64,000 bases of DNA from Tatumella morbirosei (lineage in GTDB: Bacteria; Pseudomonadota; Gammaproteobacteria; Enterobacterales; Enterobacteriaceae). The notes below the pieces were generated by a model. The model saw only the letters and a program-made list of their open reading frames with translations. It ran no database searches and was not told where the DNA came from. A program made the translations under genes and the position numbers. The DNA lies in contig NZ_JPKR02000002.1 of the NCBI RefSeq assembly GCF_000757425.2, forward strand, positions 310,001 to 374,000, in the 5' to 3' direction. Shown piece by piece: positions 1-8,377 of this stretch. The stretch's first letter is position 1. Each line of letters begins with the position of its first letter.

Positions 1-87
1 TTGGGTAAACCTTAAACCCACTATGAGAAAGTTGCATTCACCAGTCGGTTTATTTTCTGTAATAACTTCATCGCAGCGGAGTAACAC

Positions 88-964
88 ATGATTTCACAAC
101 ACAACTGGCAGGCACCGGCCATTAATCGCAAAAAAGTGGGCGATATGGCAGTGACCATGCTTAGTGATGGTTATCTGGACGTATCTTTTGAGTTGTTGTC
201 CGGGATTGATGGCTCCCGGGCGGAGGCGTTACTCCGGAAGCGTGGTGCACCTGCATCGCCTCGTATTAATATCAACGTATACGTTATTAAGACCCCTGAG
301 CACACTATCCTGATAGACAGCGGTGCTGGCGGTATCAATGGCTGGGGCGGTCGGCTTCAGGTTGCTCTGGCCGCTGCAGGTATTGACCCACTCGCTATCG
401 ACACCATTTTACTGACTCACGCGCACCCGGATCATATCGGTGGTCTTGCAGGTCCTCTCCAGACTCCGGTTTTCCGTAATGTCCAACAGCTTTTTGTACA
501 TGAAAAAGAACTCGCTTTCTGGCGCGATGAAACTATTTCGGCCAGCGCACCTGATGCGTTCAGGCCTTTCTTTGAGGTAGCTAAAAACGCTTTTAACGCG
601 TACGACGACAAACTGGTGCCTTTCCGTAAGGAAGCAATCCTGCCGGGGATCCAGGCCGTTGAACTGTTTGGCCACACGCCGGGCCACAGCGGATATCTGC
701 TGGGAGATGAAAAAAGAATCTCTGCTCATCTGGGGCGATATCGTTCATTTCCCGCACGTCCAGGTCGCTCAGCCTGATGTCACTATCGCCTTCGACAGCG
801 ATCCTGTTGCCGCTGCTGCGGTCCGGAGCAGACTGCTTGACCGCGCTGCGAGTGATAATCTGGCCGTTAGCGGAATGCATTTTAACCTGCCAACTACTGG
901 TAAGGTTGTGCGAGATGGTAACAGCTTTGCATTGAACTATGACATCTGGTCACCAGTAGTCTGA
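88..964 (+). pseudogene. Metallo-beta-lactamase-fold hydrolase, broken by a one-base insertion
   Basis: The first frame begins with ATG at 88 and reads as a secondary-type MBL hydrolase with the metal motif HAHPDH (residues 111-116) and a later GHTPGHSG segment. The frame changes at the A6 run at 710-715. The remaining family sequence (WGDIVHFPH, then a C-terminal GMHF) continues in the +1 frame to the stop at 962-964. Removing one A restores a single protein of about 292 residues, so an A5-to-A6 insertion is the simplest cause. In the family these residues bind two zinc ions. Substrate unknown; lactonase and other hydrolase activities occur among relatives. Sequencing error in the homopolymer is possible. 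Confidence 0.8.
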
Positions 965-1156
965 ACTTGCCCCTTCCCGGCAGATCTTCCGGGAAGGCAT
1001 TTCTTACTTTCACTCGCTTATCTATGGTCTTGTGAATATTTAATATTTTCAGACAAATGGCTTATTAGCACCACGCCCTTGTTCTTTGTTCTTCCCTTGA
1101 GTCCAGGTTTTTTCCTGATTAATATTTTTGTTGCTTGTCTGCCTTTAAAATTTAAC

Positions 1157-1173
1157 GTCCGCTCCTAGCGGAC
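1157..1173 (-). terminator. Small hairpin downstream of integrase remnant
   Basis: A perfect 7-bp inverted repeat (GTCCGCT, 3-base loop, AGCGGAC) lies just past the end of the minus-strand integrase fragment. On the minus strand it is followed by an A/T-rich stretch, not a clean T run, so it is a weak terminator candidate only. Confidence 0.3.
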
Positions 1174-1195
1174 TGCCGTATTTATAGAAAGCATC

Positions 1196-1420
1196 TCACC
1201 CAACTACCACCCAATCCTTTCCCCGGTCATCATTATATCTGTCGGTCATTTTTTGGGATTTATGTCCCGGCAGCTTTTGCGTATCCAGTCCCTGTGCCCG
1301 GTACAGACGTTCAGACAGGGAACGCTGTTCATGGAAAGTTGGCGCGGTGCCTTCTGTCCAGGTGATACCGCAGCGGTTTCTGGCTTTTTTAAAGGGGGTT
1401 GTAATCGCGTTGGCCGACAC
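1196..1420 (-). pseudogene. Phage integrase C-terminal fragment
   Basis: The translated fragment contains the end of a tyrosine recombinase of the lambda Int type: TFHEQRSLSERLYRAQG corresponds to the HxLR-like box II region, LPGHKSQKMTDRY to the LGHK box with the catalytic Tyr, followed by the usual short tail. Only about 70 residues remain of a family near 350-390. The box II Arg is displaced (HEQRS) but resembles phage HELRS sequences. The N-terminal and core DNA-binding domains are absent, so it cannot act as a recombinase. It marks an old prophage or island insertion beside other decayed genes. No tRNA or attachment repeat was recognised nearby. Confidence 0.8.
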
Positions 1421-1555
1421 TCTGGCGCTACGGGTGGCTTGAGAGGTGGTGTGACGGAAATGGGCCAGGTACTTACTCAGTACGGCGTCCCGGCATTCGG
1501 CAACTACCTGCCGCAGAAATGCCTACAAATATTTTCTTGTTTAATCCCGACCGGA

Positions 1556-1905
1556 TTAATCATACAACCAGCGGCCAGCCTTTGCTGATTCGATCAGCAT
1601 GCGGATAGTGAAATCCGGGACAGGTATTGGCGGAGATTTACTGAAGGGATTCCAGAATAAAGGTGCAGAGGGGTAGTAAGTTTCAATTTTGAAATTTCCC
1701 CGCTCGACATTGAGCTCCCTGAAGAAGTCATTCATCAGATCTTCAACTTCAGTCCCGTTAATACTTAGATCGGTATCCAGATCAGTGTCAGGTTTCAGCT
1801 CTACCTTTTTTTGATTAAACAGATAGATGCCGGCATAAGCCCTACCAGCTTATAAACTCTGTGCTCAATATTTTCGTCCTCTTGCGTCCCTGCTGGATTA
1901 TTCAT
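1556..1905 (-). pseudogene. Second DUF1493 family gene, frameshifted
   Basis: Reading from ATG at 1905 gives an N-terminal piece (MNNPAGTQEDENIEHRVYKL) that then loses frame. From about 1850 the next frame continues as a normal DUF1493 protein, with VELKPDTDLDTDLSINGTE, FRELNVERG and the family ending FTIRMLIESAKAGRWLYD before TAA at 1556. A single frameshift near 1840-1855 separates the two parts. The start overlaps the end of the upstream DUF1493 gene by 8 bases, so the two were probably translationally coupled. DUF1493 proteins are small acidic proteins of about 110 residues with unknown function, often found in accessory islands. Confidence 0.7.
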
Positions 1906-2224
1906 ATAACCAACGTCCCGTTCTGGCTGATTCAGCGAACATTCTGACTGTGAGCGGCCTTTTTAATTGTTTTACAGGTCTTTTTGTAAACCAACTACGA
2001 AAGAACCACGGGATAATCCAGGGCAGATATTGATCTATGTGTAGTGATGAAATGTCAGTATTAAATTCTACTGAGTATTTATCAATAGTCGGTGCAAGGT
2101 CGTCAATTTCTGCATACTCCTGAAGAATACTATCTAAACTGAGCGTAACAGGTTTTAGTAACAGTGATTTAACTACAGGTAACTCAGTTCGAAAAAATTT
2201 CAGAACTTCTTCATCAGTCACCAT
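1898..2224 (-). CDS. DUF1493 family protein
   Basis: This 108-residue protein begins MVTDEEVLKFFR and ends with the family signature PLTVRMFAESARTGRWLYE. Its length matches the family (about 105-120 residues). The central part (EYAEIDDLAP, KYSVEFNTDISS, YLPWIIPWFF) also fits. No signal peptide is seen and no biochemical role is known. It sits between a membrane-protein remnant, whose stop overlaps its ATG, and a frameshifted second DUF1493 gene, so the three once formed a tight operon. It looks intact, but its partners are broken. Confidence 0.75.
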   Translation of the reverse strand: MVTDEEVLKFFRTELPVVKSLLLKPVTLSLDSILQEYAEIDDLAPTIDKYSVEFNTDISSLHIDQYLPWIIPWFFRSWFTKRPVKQLKRPLTVRMFAESARTGRWLYE

Positions 2225-2640
2225 ATCCGGTCATTTCCCCTGGCAATGCGGTTGTAGTTTACTGCATTCCTGAAAGCGATAGTAGCCACATCAGAGGCGA
2301 CGATAAACCATCCCAATACAGGCACTGTATGCCCGACGAATGCCCCGGGATGGTTAACCCGTATGGGTTTTAAGGTTCGCAGGCTGGCGTTAGTGAATGT
2401 CGGAAGACGAAACGGACTCCAGATTCAGACACCGTTAGGCCATTTCAGGTGTTATAGATGTTCCTTTCGTTGTCCCGCCAAATTTATCCCTTGTGGACGA
2501 TCAGGCTGACCTGGGATTAACCACGCAGCGGCCGCAAAGTCAGATGTACCAATCTGCTTATTAACAGCCTTAGGAAAAATCCGTAAGAATAATTCTCCTG
2601 CCGGAAGGTTGGGGATTCCCCTGTAAAAGTACGAACCACC
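2218..2640 (-). pseudogene. Decayed membrane-protein gene upstream of DUF1493
   Basis: One minus-strand frame carries protein-like sequence interrupted by two stops. The upstream part reads GSYFYRGIPNLPAGELFLR and IGTSDFAAAAWLIPGQP up to TAA at 2452. A short degenerate stretch with a TGA follows. The downstream part reads SLRTLKPIRVNHPGAFVG, TVPVLGWFIVASDV and ends GNDRIW at 2218. No start codon is evident. The hydrophobic PVLGWFIVASD segment suggests a membrane anchor. I recall similar C-termini in enterobacterial accessory clusters but cannot name the family with certainty. The stop overlaps the DUF1493 ATG (ATGGTGA), showing a former operon. Confidence 0.55.
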
Positions 2641-3045
2641 GGGTTATTTAACCGTATCTATACGATTTCCTGTTTATTTAAGTCAGATTTACCCTACAGG
2701 AATATTGTGGTTTTTTATATGGGAAATTTTCAGTTGACTCAGGTTAAGCGTACTGAGGTCGATATTTTTGTAATGTCATAAAGGTGATGCTGAGAAGACT
2801 AATATTCTCATTTTTTTATTACACACTGACTTCGCATAGATGGGGAATGACCAGGAAAATGATGTTCAGAAATTTTTCTATTATATAACCCTGGTTCTGC
2901 TAACACCGGGTCTCAGTTTTAGCATTAGCAAAGTCTTTCGTTGGGTGTATTGCGAGGTGCGGATTTATACTGACAGATATCGATGGATGTATACTGATGG
3001 CAGTGATATAAGAGTAATCTGCATCACTTCAAAAAGGATTTTATT

Positions 3046-3282
3046 GTGGGATTTAATAAATTAATTACACCTCAGATAATTACAGTATTATATGCCTTGA
3101 CTCTGGTATTATCCTTACTTGGCGCGTTTATTAACCTGTCTAAAGGAAAAGTAAGCGAAGCCATAGTTTTACTGGTCATCGCTGTATTTAGCAGGGTGTT
3201 CTTTGAATGTGTTATCGTTAACTTTAAAAATAATGAATATCTTAAACGGATAGCTGAAGCACTTCAAAAACGACAGCCCTAG
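3046..3282 (+). CDS. DUF4282-like small membrane protein
   Basis: A 78-residue protein starts at GTG 3046, with AAAAAGGA about 8 bases upstream. It contains two hydrophobic segments (about residues 10-29 and 37-55) and a C-terminal charged tail. The N-terminal FNKLITPQII followed by a membrane span and ending RVFFECVIVNFK resembles DUF4282 proteins, whose function is unknown. No operon partner is obvious: the gene is isolated in a decayed accessory stretch. The family call is by pattern memory and moderate. Confidence 0.55.
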   Translation: MGFNKLITPQIITVLYALTLVLSLLGAFINLSKGKVSEAIVLLVIAVFSRVFFECVIVNFKNNEYLKRIAEALQKRQP

Positions 3283-3594
3283 TGGTTTCAGATAAATATC
3301 CCTTCCGGGATGTCTATGACTGTTTCGGCTTTAAATCCGTCCACGGGCAGCATCTGAAAGGTTGAATATCCGCTGAGTAGGGTGCAGTTTTTACCCGAAA
3401 AGATAAAGTTTTCGGATGGCGCCGTGGTCCGGTAGTGGGGGTAAAGAATGGCTCTTTAGCCCCGTAGTCAGGCTGGATGACCCGGGACCTGTTGAAATTT
3501 TAAGTTGAAGGCAACTTTGCCCATTTGCCTGGCTGATGCCAGAAGCGGCTCCACATTCTGTAAGCCGCTTACTCACAGAATGTTAGCATGAGAA
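3283..3594. other. Intergenic stretch, no gene seen
   Basis: No convincing coding sequence was found on either strand. Near 3555-3581 an inverted pair (ATTCTGT ... ACAGAAT) can form a hairpin downstream of the minus-strand LysR gene, but it lacks a T run. Confidence 0.4.
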
Positions 3595-4488
3595 TCATCG
3601 GGTAATTCGTAATGCATCCACAACCAGTGAAAACGCCGGGGAAAGTTGTTTACGGCTGGGATAATAAAGATAGTATCCTGGAAAAGGGTGGCACCATGAC
3701 TCCAGTACACGAATCAGACGACCTTCGCTGATATGCGACCCACACTCCTGTTCAGGTAAAAAGGCGATTCCCAGCCCCGCAAGTGCTGCGTCGACAACAT
3801 GTTCAGAAGTATTAAACGTAAGCTGTCCGTTAACCCGCACATTTAACTCGCCTCCCTGCTGGTCAAACTCCCAGACATAAATTGCTCCCGACCGGATCAT
3901 ACGCAGATTAATACACTGATGCTCCGTTAGGTCATAAGGTGTCTGCGGGACAGGGTAACGACTGAAGTAATCAGGCGAAGCTATCGCCGCCATGCGGAGT
4001 CGTGGGCCAATAGGTATCGCTATCATGTCCTTGTCAATCGTATCACCCAAACGCACACCAGCATCGAAACGATCCGCCACAATGTCACGAAATCCGTGGT
4101 TAGCATCGAACTCAATATGAATATCCGGATATTCCCTTAATAACGGGGTAAGTTTAGGCAGCAAGGTCGTTTTCAACACATTTGGACCGCAGGTAATACG
4201 CACGGTGCCGGCAGGCTTGTCCCGAAGTTCGGTGAGCATATCCAGTTCGGCCTCAATCTCGTCAATACGATGACCCACCGACTTTAGCAGACGTTCTCCC
4301 GCAGCCGTAGGCGATACACTACGGGTAGTCCGGGTGAGCAGGCGAATTTTCATCCGCTCTTCCAGTCCGGAAATCGCCTGGCTCAGGGCCGACTGAGTTA
4401 CGCCAAGTTGCGCGGCAGCACGTGTAAAGCTGGATTCCCGGGCTACGGTCACAAAGGAAAGTAAGTCGTTAAGGTTGCGTCTGGCCAT
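3595..4488 (-). CDS. LysR-family transcriptional regulator
   Basis: This 297-residue LTTR has an N-terminal winged helix-turn-helix (residues about 5-64, with FTRAAAQLGVTQSALSQAI) and a periplasmic-binding-protein-like effector domain. The segment RTTRSVSPTAAGERLL is typical of the subgroup that controls neighbouring transporters and oxidoreductases. It is divergent from an MFS transporter remnant starting around 4.7 kb, which was probably its target. It is clearly paralogous to the LysR gene at 58268-59170: both share the RFDAGVRLGD-type segment and end in a GYYLYYPSRKQ-like motif. The effector is unknown. The regulator looks intact although the target gene is lost. Confidence 0.9.
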   Translation of the reverse strand: MARRNLNDLLSFVTVARESSFTRAAAQLGVTQSALSQAISGLEERMKIRLLTRTTRSVSPTAAGERLLKSVGHRIDEIEAELDMLTELRDKPAGTVRITCGPNVLKTTLLPKLTPLLREYPDIHIEFDANHGFRDIVADRFDAGVRLGDTIDKDMIAIPIGPRLRMAAIASPDYFSRYPVPQTPYDLTEHQCINLRMIRSGAIYVWEFDQQGGELNVRVNGQLTFNTSEHVVDAALAGLGIAFLPEQECGSHISEGRLIRVLESWCHPFPGYYLYYPSRKQLSPAFSLVVDALRITR

Positions 4489-4709
4489 GGTTGTTGCTGC
4501 CTTTTTTATTAATTTTACTTATAAGCTTATTAAGTATTCATTAGTTAGTTTTAGCGATTTCTATTGGTAACAATAATGAGATGTAAAAGTCAATACTCAT
4601 AGCTACGCAATTCCAGCAGCGTAGAAAGTCATATTTGCTGATGTCCTGTTTTGTCTTACTGTCCGTTGCGTTGCAAAAAGGCATGACAGAGGATAATGAT
4701 CCGGGAGTC

Positions 4710-5069
4710 TTAACAGCGGCAATGAGCTGTCTACTGTGGGTGCCGAGCCGCTGGGAAGTTAGCTGGGGTCGGTTATCGGCTGGCGGGGGGCTGATGGTCG
4801 CCACGGTACAACTGTCGCTTGCACTGGGCTCTACGGTAGGTGGTCTGCTTTTCGACTATCAGGGTTACCAAAGTACATTTCTGGCCAGTGCCCTGATGTT
4901 AATTATTTCTACTGTACTTATATTCCTGACTTCTGGTGCAGATAACCGGGTAACCCGCAGAGATAACTCTGGTACCCCACCGGGGGGTACCGGAAGAATC
5001 TGGCCTGATAATACAGTTTCAGAGCTGAATACGATTTATAAGCATTTTCATGGCTTTTATAAACAGTAG
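4710..5069 (+). pseudogene. MFS transporter remnant (C-terminal end)
   Basis: From about 4776 the translation reads SAGGGLMVATVQLSLALGST and VGGLLFDYQGYQSTFLASA, then a last hydrophobic helix (LMLIISTVLIFL). This is the end of an AraJ/YdhP-type arabinose-efflux-like MFS permease, covering transmembrane helices 11 and 12 of a protein near 390 residues. The preceding 20 codons (LLWVPSRWEVSWG) look like a worn version of the family segment just before. Helices 1-9 are missing. The gene points away from the LysR regulator at 3595-4488, the normal divergent layout. No intact start or upstream portion exists. Confidence 0.7.
4971..4991. repeat. Perfect 8-bp hairpin
   Basis: GGTACCCC and GGGGTACC flank a 5-base loop inside the 3' part of the MFS remnant. 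No T run follows. It may be chance or a worn terminator or repeat. Confidence 0.4.
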
Positions 5070-5196
5070 CAGGTGCGCTCAAATACCCGCTCAGCATTAT
5101 CTGACCGGGTAAGTGCGACTCTCAAAGTAAAAAGGGCTGTTTATTCGCCTGAGACCATAAAGGGAGTTCAACGGTCCCGGGATTATCGTATCCGGC

Positions 5197-5973
5197 TCAG
5201 ATAAACGGTCGGGAAATTAACTCCAGCCCGGACAGTACCAGGAACAGAAGAAAGCACTGCCGGAAGTGCCTGGAACTGATACGTGCCCGAACCTTCTGTC
5301 CGATCCACATTCCGGCCAGCGCTGGCAACAGGGATAAAAAGGATAACGAAAACTGCCCGATTCTGAGAGCATCATTCAGATAAAGTCCGGTGGCCAGCGC
5401 CAGGGTCGAAACGGTAAATGACAAGCCAAGCGCCTGCACCAGTTCATCCTTACTGAAACGAAGCGACTGAAGAAAGGGAACGGCCGGCATCACAAAGACG
5501 CCAGTAGCTCCGGTGATCATTCCGGTGATACCCCCAATGACCGGCGCCAGCCATTTTTCCCGGGTCTGTGAAACGGTGAACGAAGGCGAAATCAGGGCAA
5601 AAACAGCATAGGTAATTAAAGCCACTCCCAGGCTAAATGCAGACCAGGAAGGATTTATCCGGGATATCAGCGAAGATGTCGCTACTGTACCCACCATAAT
5701 CAGCAGCATCATCAGCCACAAACGCCGGAAAACCAGCCTCACTGACGGTCCTGAAAACAGCTGCAGTAGGTTAGTGACAAAAGAAGGAACAACCAGCAGT
5801 GCTGCCGCGACAGGAAGAGGTAAAAACAATCCCAGCAGACCCATTGCCACCGTGGGCAAGCCCATACCGGTTACGCCTTTAACAAAACCGGCGAGCATAA
5901 AGATAAGCAGTAGACAGAGATACAGTTGTTCGCCCACGAAATTTGTCCTGATAAAAGAGGTTAAGTGATTCAA
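5197..5973 (-). CDS. TSUP (TauE/SafE) family membrane exporter
   Basis: A 258-residue inner-membrane protein with about eight hydrophobic helices. It has the TSUP hallmarks of an N-terminal GFVKGVTGMGLPTVAMGLL half-repeat and a second copy, ITGMITGATGVFVMPAVPFLQ. This family exports or takes up small anions such as sulfite, sulfoacetate or other organic acids. The substrate cannot be read here. The first in-frame start is a TTG at 5971-5973 with GGAG just upstream. The gene is divergent from the LysR gene at 6050, probably its regulator, with 76 bases between them. Confidence 0.85.
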   Translation of the reverse strand: MNHLTSFIRTNFVGEQLYLCLLLIFMLAGFVKGVTGMGLPTVAMGLLGLFLPLPVAAALLVVPSFVTNLLQLFSGPSVRLVFRRLWLMMLLIMVGTVATSSLISRINPSWSAFSLGVALITYAVFALISPSFTVSQTREKWLAPVIGGITGMITGATGVFVMPAVPFLQSLRFSKDELVQALGLSFTVSTLALATGLYLNDALRIGQFSLSFLSLLPALAGMWIGQKVRARISSRHFRQCFLLFLVLSGLELISRPFI

Positions 5974-6049
5974 CCATCTCCGCTCAGAGTGGACAATCTG
6001 GTTTTAGTGGACCATGCTTCGGATAATCCGAAGAGTCAGGTGATTTCAT

Positions 6050-6931
6050 ATGAGACTGGATCTGTCCGATTTAACACTGGTCGTCTGCATCGCTGATGCG
6101 GGTAGCATTACCCGCGGCGCTCAAACTGCCAGTCTGGCGGTGGCTTCGGCCAGTGAGAGACTGAAAAGTATTGAAGAAGATAGCGGGGCAAAACTATTCT
6201 TTCGACATCCCAGAGGAGTCAGCCTGACGGAGGCGGGTGAGATACTGGTGGGCCATGCACGCGAACTCCTTGCCGGACACCAGCGGCTTAAAACCGAACT
6301 TGATGCTTATCTCAAAGGCGGCAGAGGGAAAATCCGGTTATATGCCAACACTTCATCAATGGCCAGTTTTCTGCCGGGCAGGCTGGCAGGTTGGCTGTCA
6401 GAACATCCCGATGTGACTATTGAACTGGAAGAGCGGACCAGTGAAGATATTATTAACAGCATTAGCAGAGGTATTGCAGAGGCCGGTCTTGTCTCGGATG
6501 CAGTTAATACCGGAGAACTTATGCTTGAACCCATAGCAGATGACAGGCTTGCCCTTATCCTGCCTGCGACTCATCCATTGAGATTTAGGGATAATGTCAC
6601 TCTGCAGGATGCCATCAGTGAGCCTTTTATTGGCCTTTACCCGGGGAATGCGCTACAGGACCACATCAGCGGCCATGCTCGCAGGCTGGGTCATTCATTG
6701 TTTTATCGCATCAGAATGAGCAGCTTTGAAGGTGTTTGTGAGATGGTCAGCAGTGGGACAGGGGTCGCTGTCATTCCTGCTTCAATAGCAGAACGCTTCA
6801 GAAAAAAATTTAACTACCATACTTTGCCATTAAACGACCCATGGGCACGGCGACGGATCTGTATTTGCTATAAAACAGCGGAATCACTGAGCCCGGGCAT
6901 GGCAGAGTTAATCGACTTTCTCAGAACTTAA
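6050..6931 (+). CDS. LysR-family transcriptional regulator
   Basis: A 293-residue LTTR starting at ATG 6050 with AGGTG about 8 bases upstream. The N-terminal helix-turn-helix (about residues 4-62: DLTLVVCIADAGSITRGAQ and ASASERLKSIEE) is followed by KLFFRHPRGVSLTEAG and the effector-binding domain. The recognition helix deviates from the usual QSALSQ pattern, which places it in the LTTR group often paired with TSUP exporters. It is divergent from the TSUP gene at 5197-5973, so the short shared promoter region likely carries its operator. The effector is not deducible. Confidence 0.9.
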   Translation: MRLDLSDLTLVVCIADAGSITRGAQTASLAVASASERLKSIEEDSGAKLFFRHPRGVSLTEAGEILVGHARELLAGHQRLKTELDAYLKGGRGKIRLYANTSSMASFLPGRLAGWLSEHPDVTIELEERTSEDIINSISRGIAEAGLVSDAVNTGELMLEPIADDRLALILPATHPLRFRDNVTLQDAISEPFIGLYPGNALQDHISGHARRLGHSLFYRIRMSSFEGVCEMVSSGTGVAVIPASIAERFRKKFNYHTLPLNDPWARRRICICYKTAESLSPGMAELIDFLRT

Positions 6932-7065
6932 ATTTTATAAAATGTTGAAGGGTACCCGGCTCTGCGGGTACAGCCCGGTCATACACACCGTCTGTCGGAT
7001 ATCAGTTTTCCGAATCAAATCCTGCCATACAATAATATCCTTCTATCCGCTGAACAAACTATGGG

Positions 7066-8274
7066 TTAATCAATCCCGGGATGATCAGCTTTGCGAGTCC
7101 GGTAAGTCAGTTTGTTTTGCAGCATGATCACCATTAAAGGAAAAACACCGGCGGATAATGCACTGACAATCAATAACCGGTTCAGATGTTGCGTGGTTAT
7201 CAATGCTTCAGGAAGCAACAAAGAAGACAGGAAGAAGGCGAGGGTAGTAAACAGGAACATTAGCGTGGTCTGTAGTGAAGAAAAACCGGCGCGTTGTTTA
7301 TTATCAGGATAGCGGACAGCCAATGACGAAGCAGCAACCAGCCGGCTATATGAGGCTGCAAGAAATAAGCTGATAAACAGCAATGATCTGTCAGAACCCG
7401 TTGCAGGGATCAGCAAACTGGTGGCAAATAACAGCGTTGACACGGTTGCCAGAGACAAGACTGAGACACGCGAGATCAGGATACCGGTCATTTTGGTTGA
7501 CAGATATCCGACAATTCCTCCGGTGAGGAACAAGCCGGGTAACTGCTGTTGCTGTGCTCCCATAAACTGCATCAATAATGGAGTCAGAACAGGAATAATC
7601 AGCATCGGGCTGAACTGCACTACTGCCGTACAGGAGGCGAAAACCAGGGTCTGTTTATCCATCGCAATCTTGTTCCGGCTGCCAGACGGAGGTGTATCGC
7701 CGGGTACGATAAAAATGATTAATGGTAAACAAAACAGACAAAGCACACTGACTGACCACAGAGCAAAATGCCAGCCGTAGTGAGTGCACAAAAATAACAC
7801 TGCCGGCATTCCGGCAATACTGACCATTGGAAACGAGGCAATGACTGTTGCGAGGACTTTGCCACGTAAATTTTCCGGAGCGCAGTTGATAAGAATAGTG
7901 ATCCCCACTCCCATCGTGGTGCCACCCACGACTCCTGCGAAAAATCGCAGTGCCAGCAAAGTACCAAATTGCGTTGTGAGTGTGGAGCAATAAGTGACTG
8001 CTGCCAGTAACAACATATTCATCATCAGGAATTGTTTTTTATTAACCCGGTCAATCCGGTAAAAAGCAGCGCTGCCGGAAAGGACGGCTCCCAGGGTGTA
8101 GAGTCCGGAGGCATAACCGGAAAAGGAGACAGGCACTGAAAACGTGTCTGCCATAAAAGCAAAAACCGGTGTTGAAGCCATGTACTCCAGTGCATTAGCG
8201 AACTGGATAAAAGCTATAACCATGGCCAGTCGCATAACCGCTTTATAATCCATTGTTTTTGTAAGCAGGGGCAT
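7066..8274 (-). CDS. MFS transporter
   Basis: A 402-residue membrane protein with about twelve hydrophobic segments. The N-terminal half shows a typical MFS arrangement (MAVIAFIQFANALEYM-like helix 1, FMADTFSVP loop, FAGVVGGTTMGVGI helix 4 region). The Asp/Arg-rich A-motif between helices 2 and 3 is poorly conserved (YRIDRVNKKQ). The substrate is unknown; an efflux role is plausible from the DHA1-like length. It is divergent from a LysR gene at 8378, which probably controls it. ATG at 8272-8274 is used; a second in-frame ATG lies seven codons in (8253). Confidence 0.85.
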   Translation of the reverse strand: MPLLTKTMDYKAVMRLAMVIAFIQFANALEYMASTPVFAFMADTFSVPVSFSGYASGLYTLGAVLSGSAAFYRIDRVNKKQFLMMNMLLLAAVTYCSTLTTQFGTLLALRFFAGVVGGTTMGVGITILINCAPENLRGKVLATVIASFPMVSIAGMPAVLFLCTHYGWHFALWSVSVLCLFCLPLIIFIVPGDTPPSGSRNKIAMDKQTLVFASCTAVVQFSPMLIIPVLTPLLMQFMGAQQQQLPGLFLTGGIVGYLSTKMTGILISRVSVLSLATVSTLLFATSLLIPATGSDRSLLFISLFLAASYSRLVAASSLAVRYPDNKQRAGFSSLQTTLMFLFTTLAFFLSSLLLPEALITTQHLNRLLIVSALSAGVFPLMVIMLQNKLTYRTRKADHPGID

Positions 8275-8377
8275 AACAGTTAACCTGTGAGTGAAAGTGG
8301 GCTAAGTCTAACTGCTATCGTCGATGATGTTTATATGCTAAAAATGGTGCATATTGTTATCAAACCCGGGATTATTG

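Noticed and set aside
700-730. Programmed ribosomal frameshifting at the A6G site in the MBL gene
   Set aside because: The needed shift is +1, whereas A-rich slippery sites of this kind usually cause -1 shifts. An inserted A explains it more simply.
1200-1600. A tRNA or attachment site next to the integrase remnant
   Set aside because: No tRNA-like fold or duplicated att core was recognised in the surrounding 2 kb.
2840-3064. A 74-codon plus-strand reading (MGNDQENDVQKFFYY)
   Set aside because: No ribosome site or family similarity, and its end overlaps the better supported DUF4282-like gene at 3046.
4541-4804. An 87-codon minus-strand reading across the LysR/MFS gap
   Set aside because: Low-complexity, no ribosome site, antisense to the MFS remnant.
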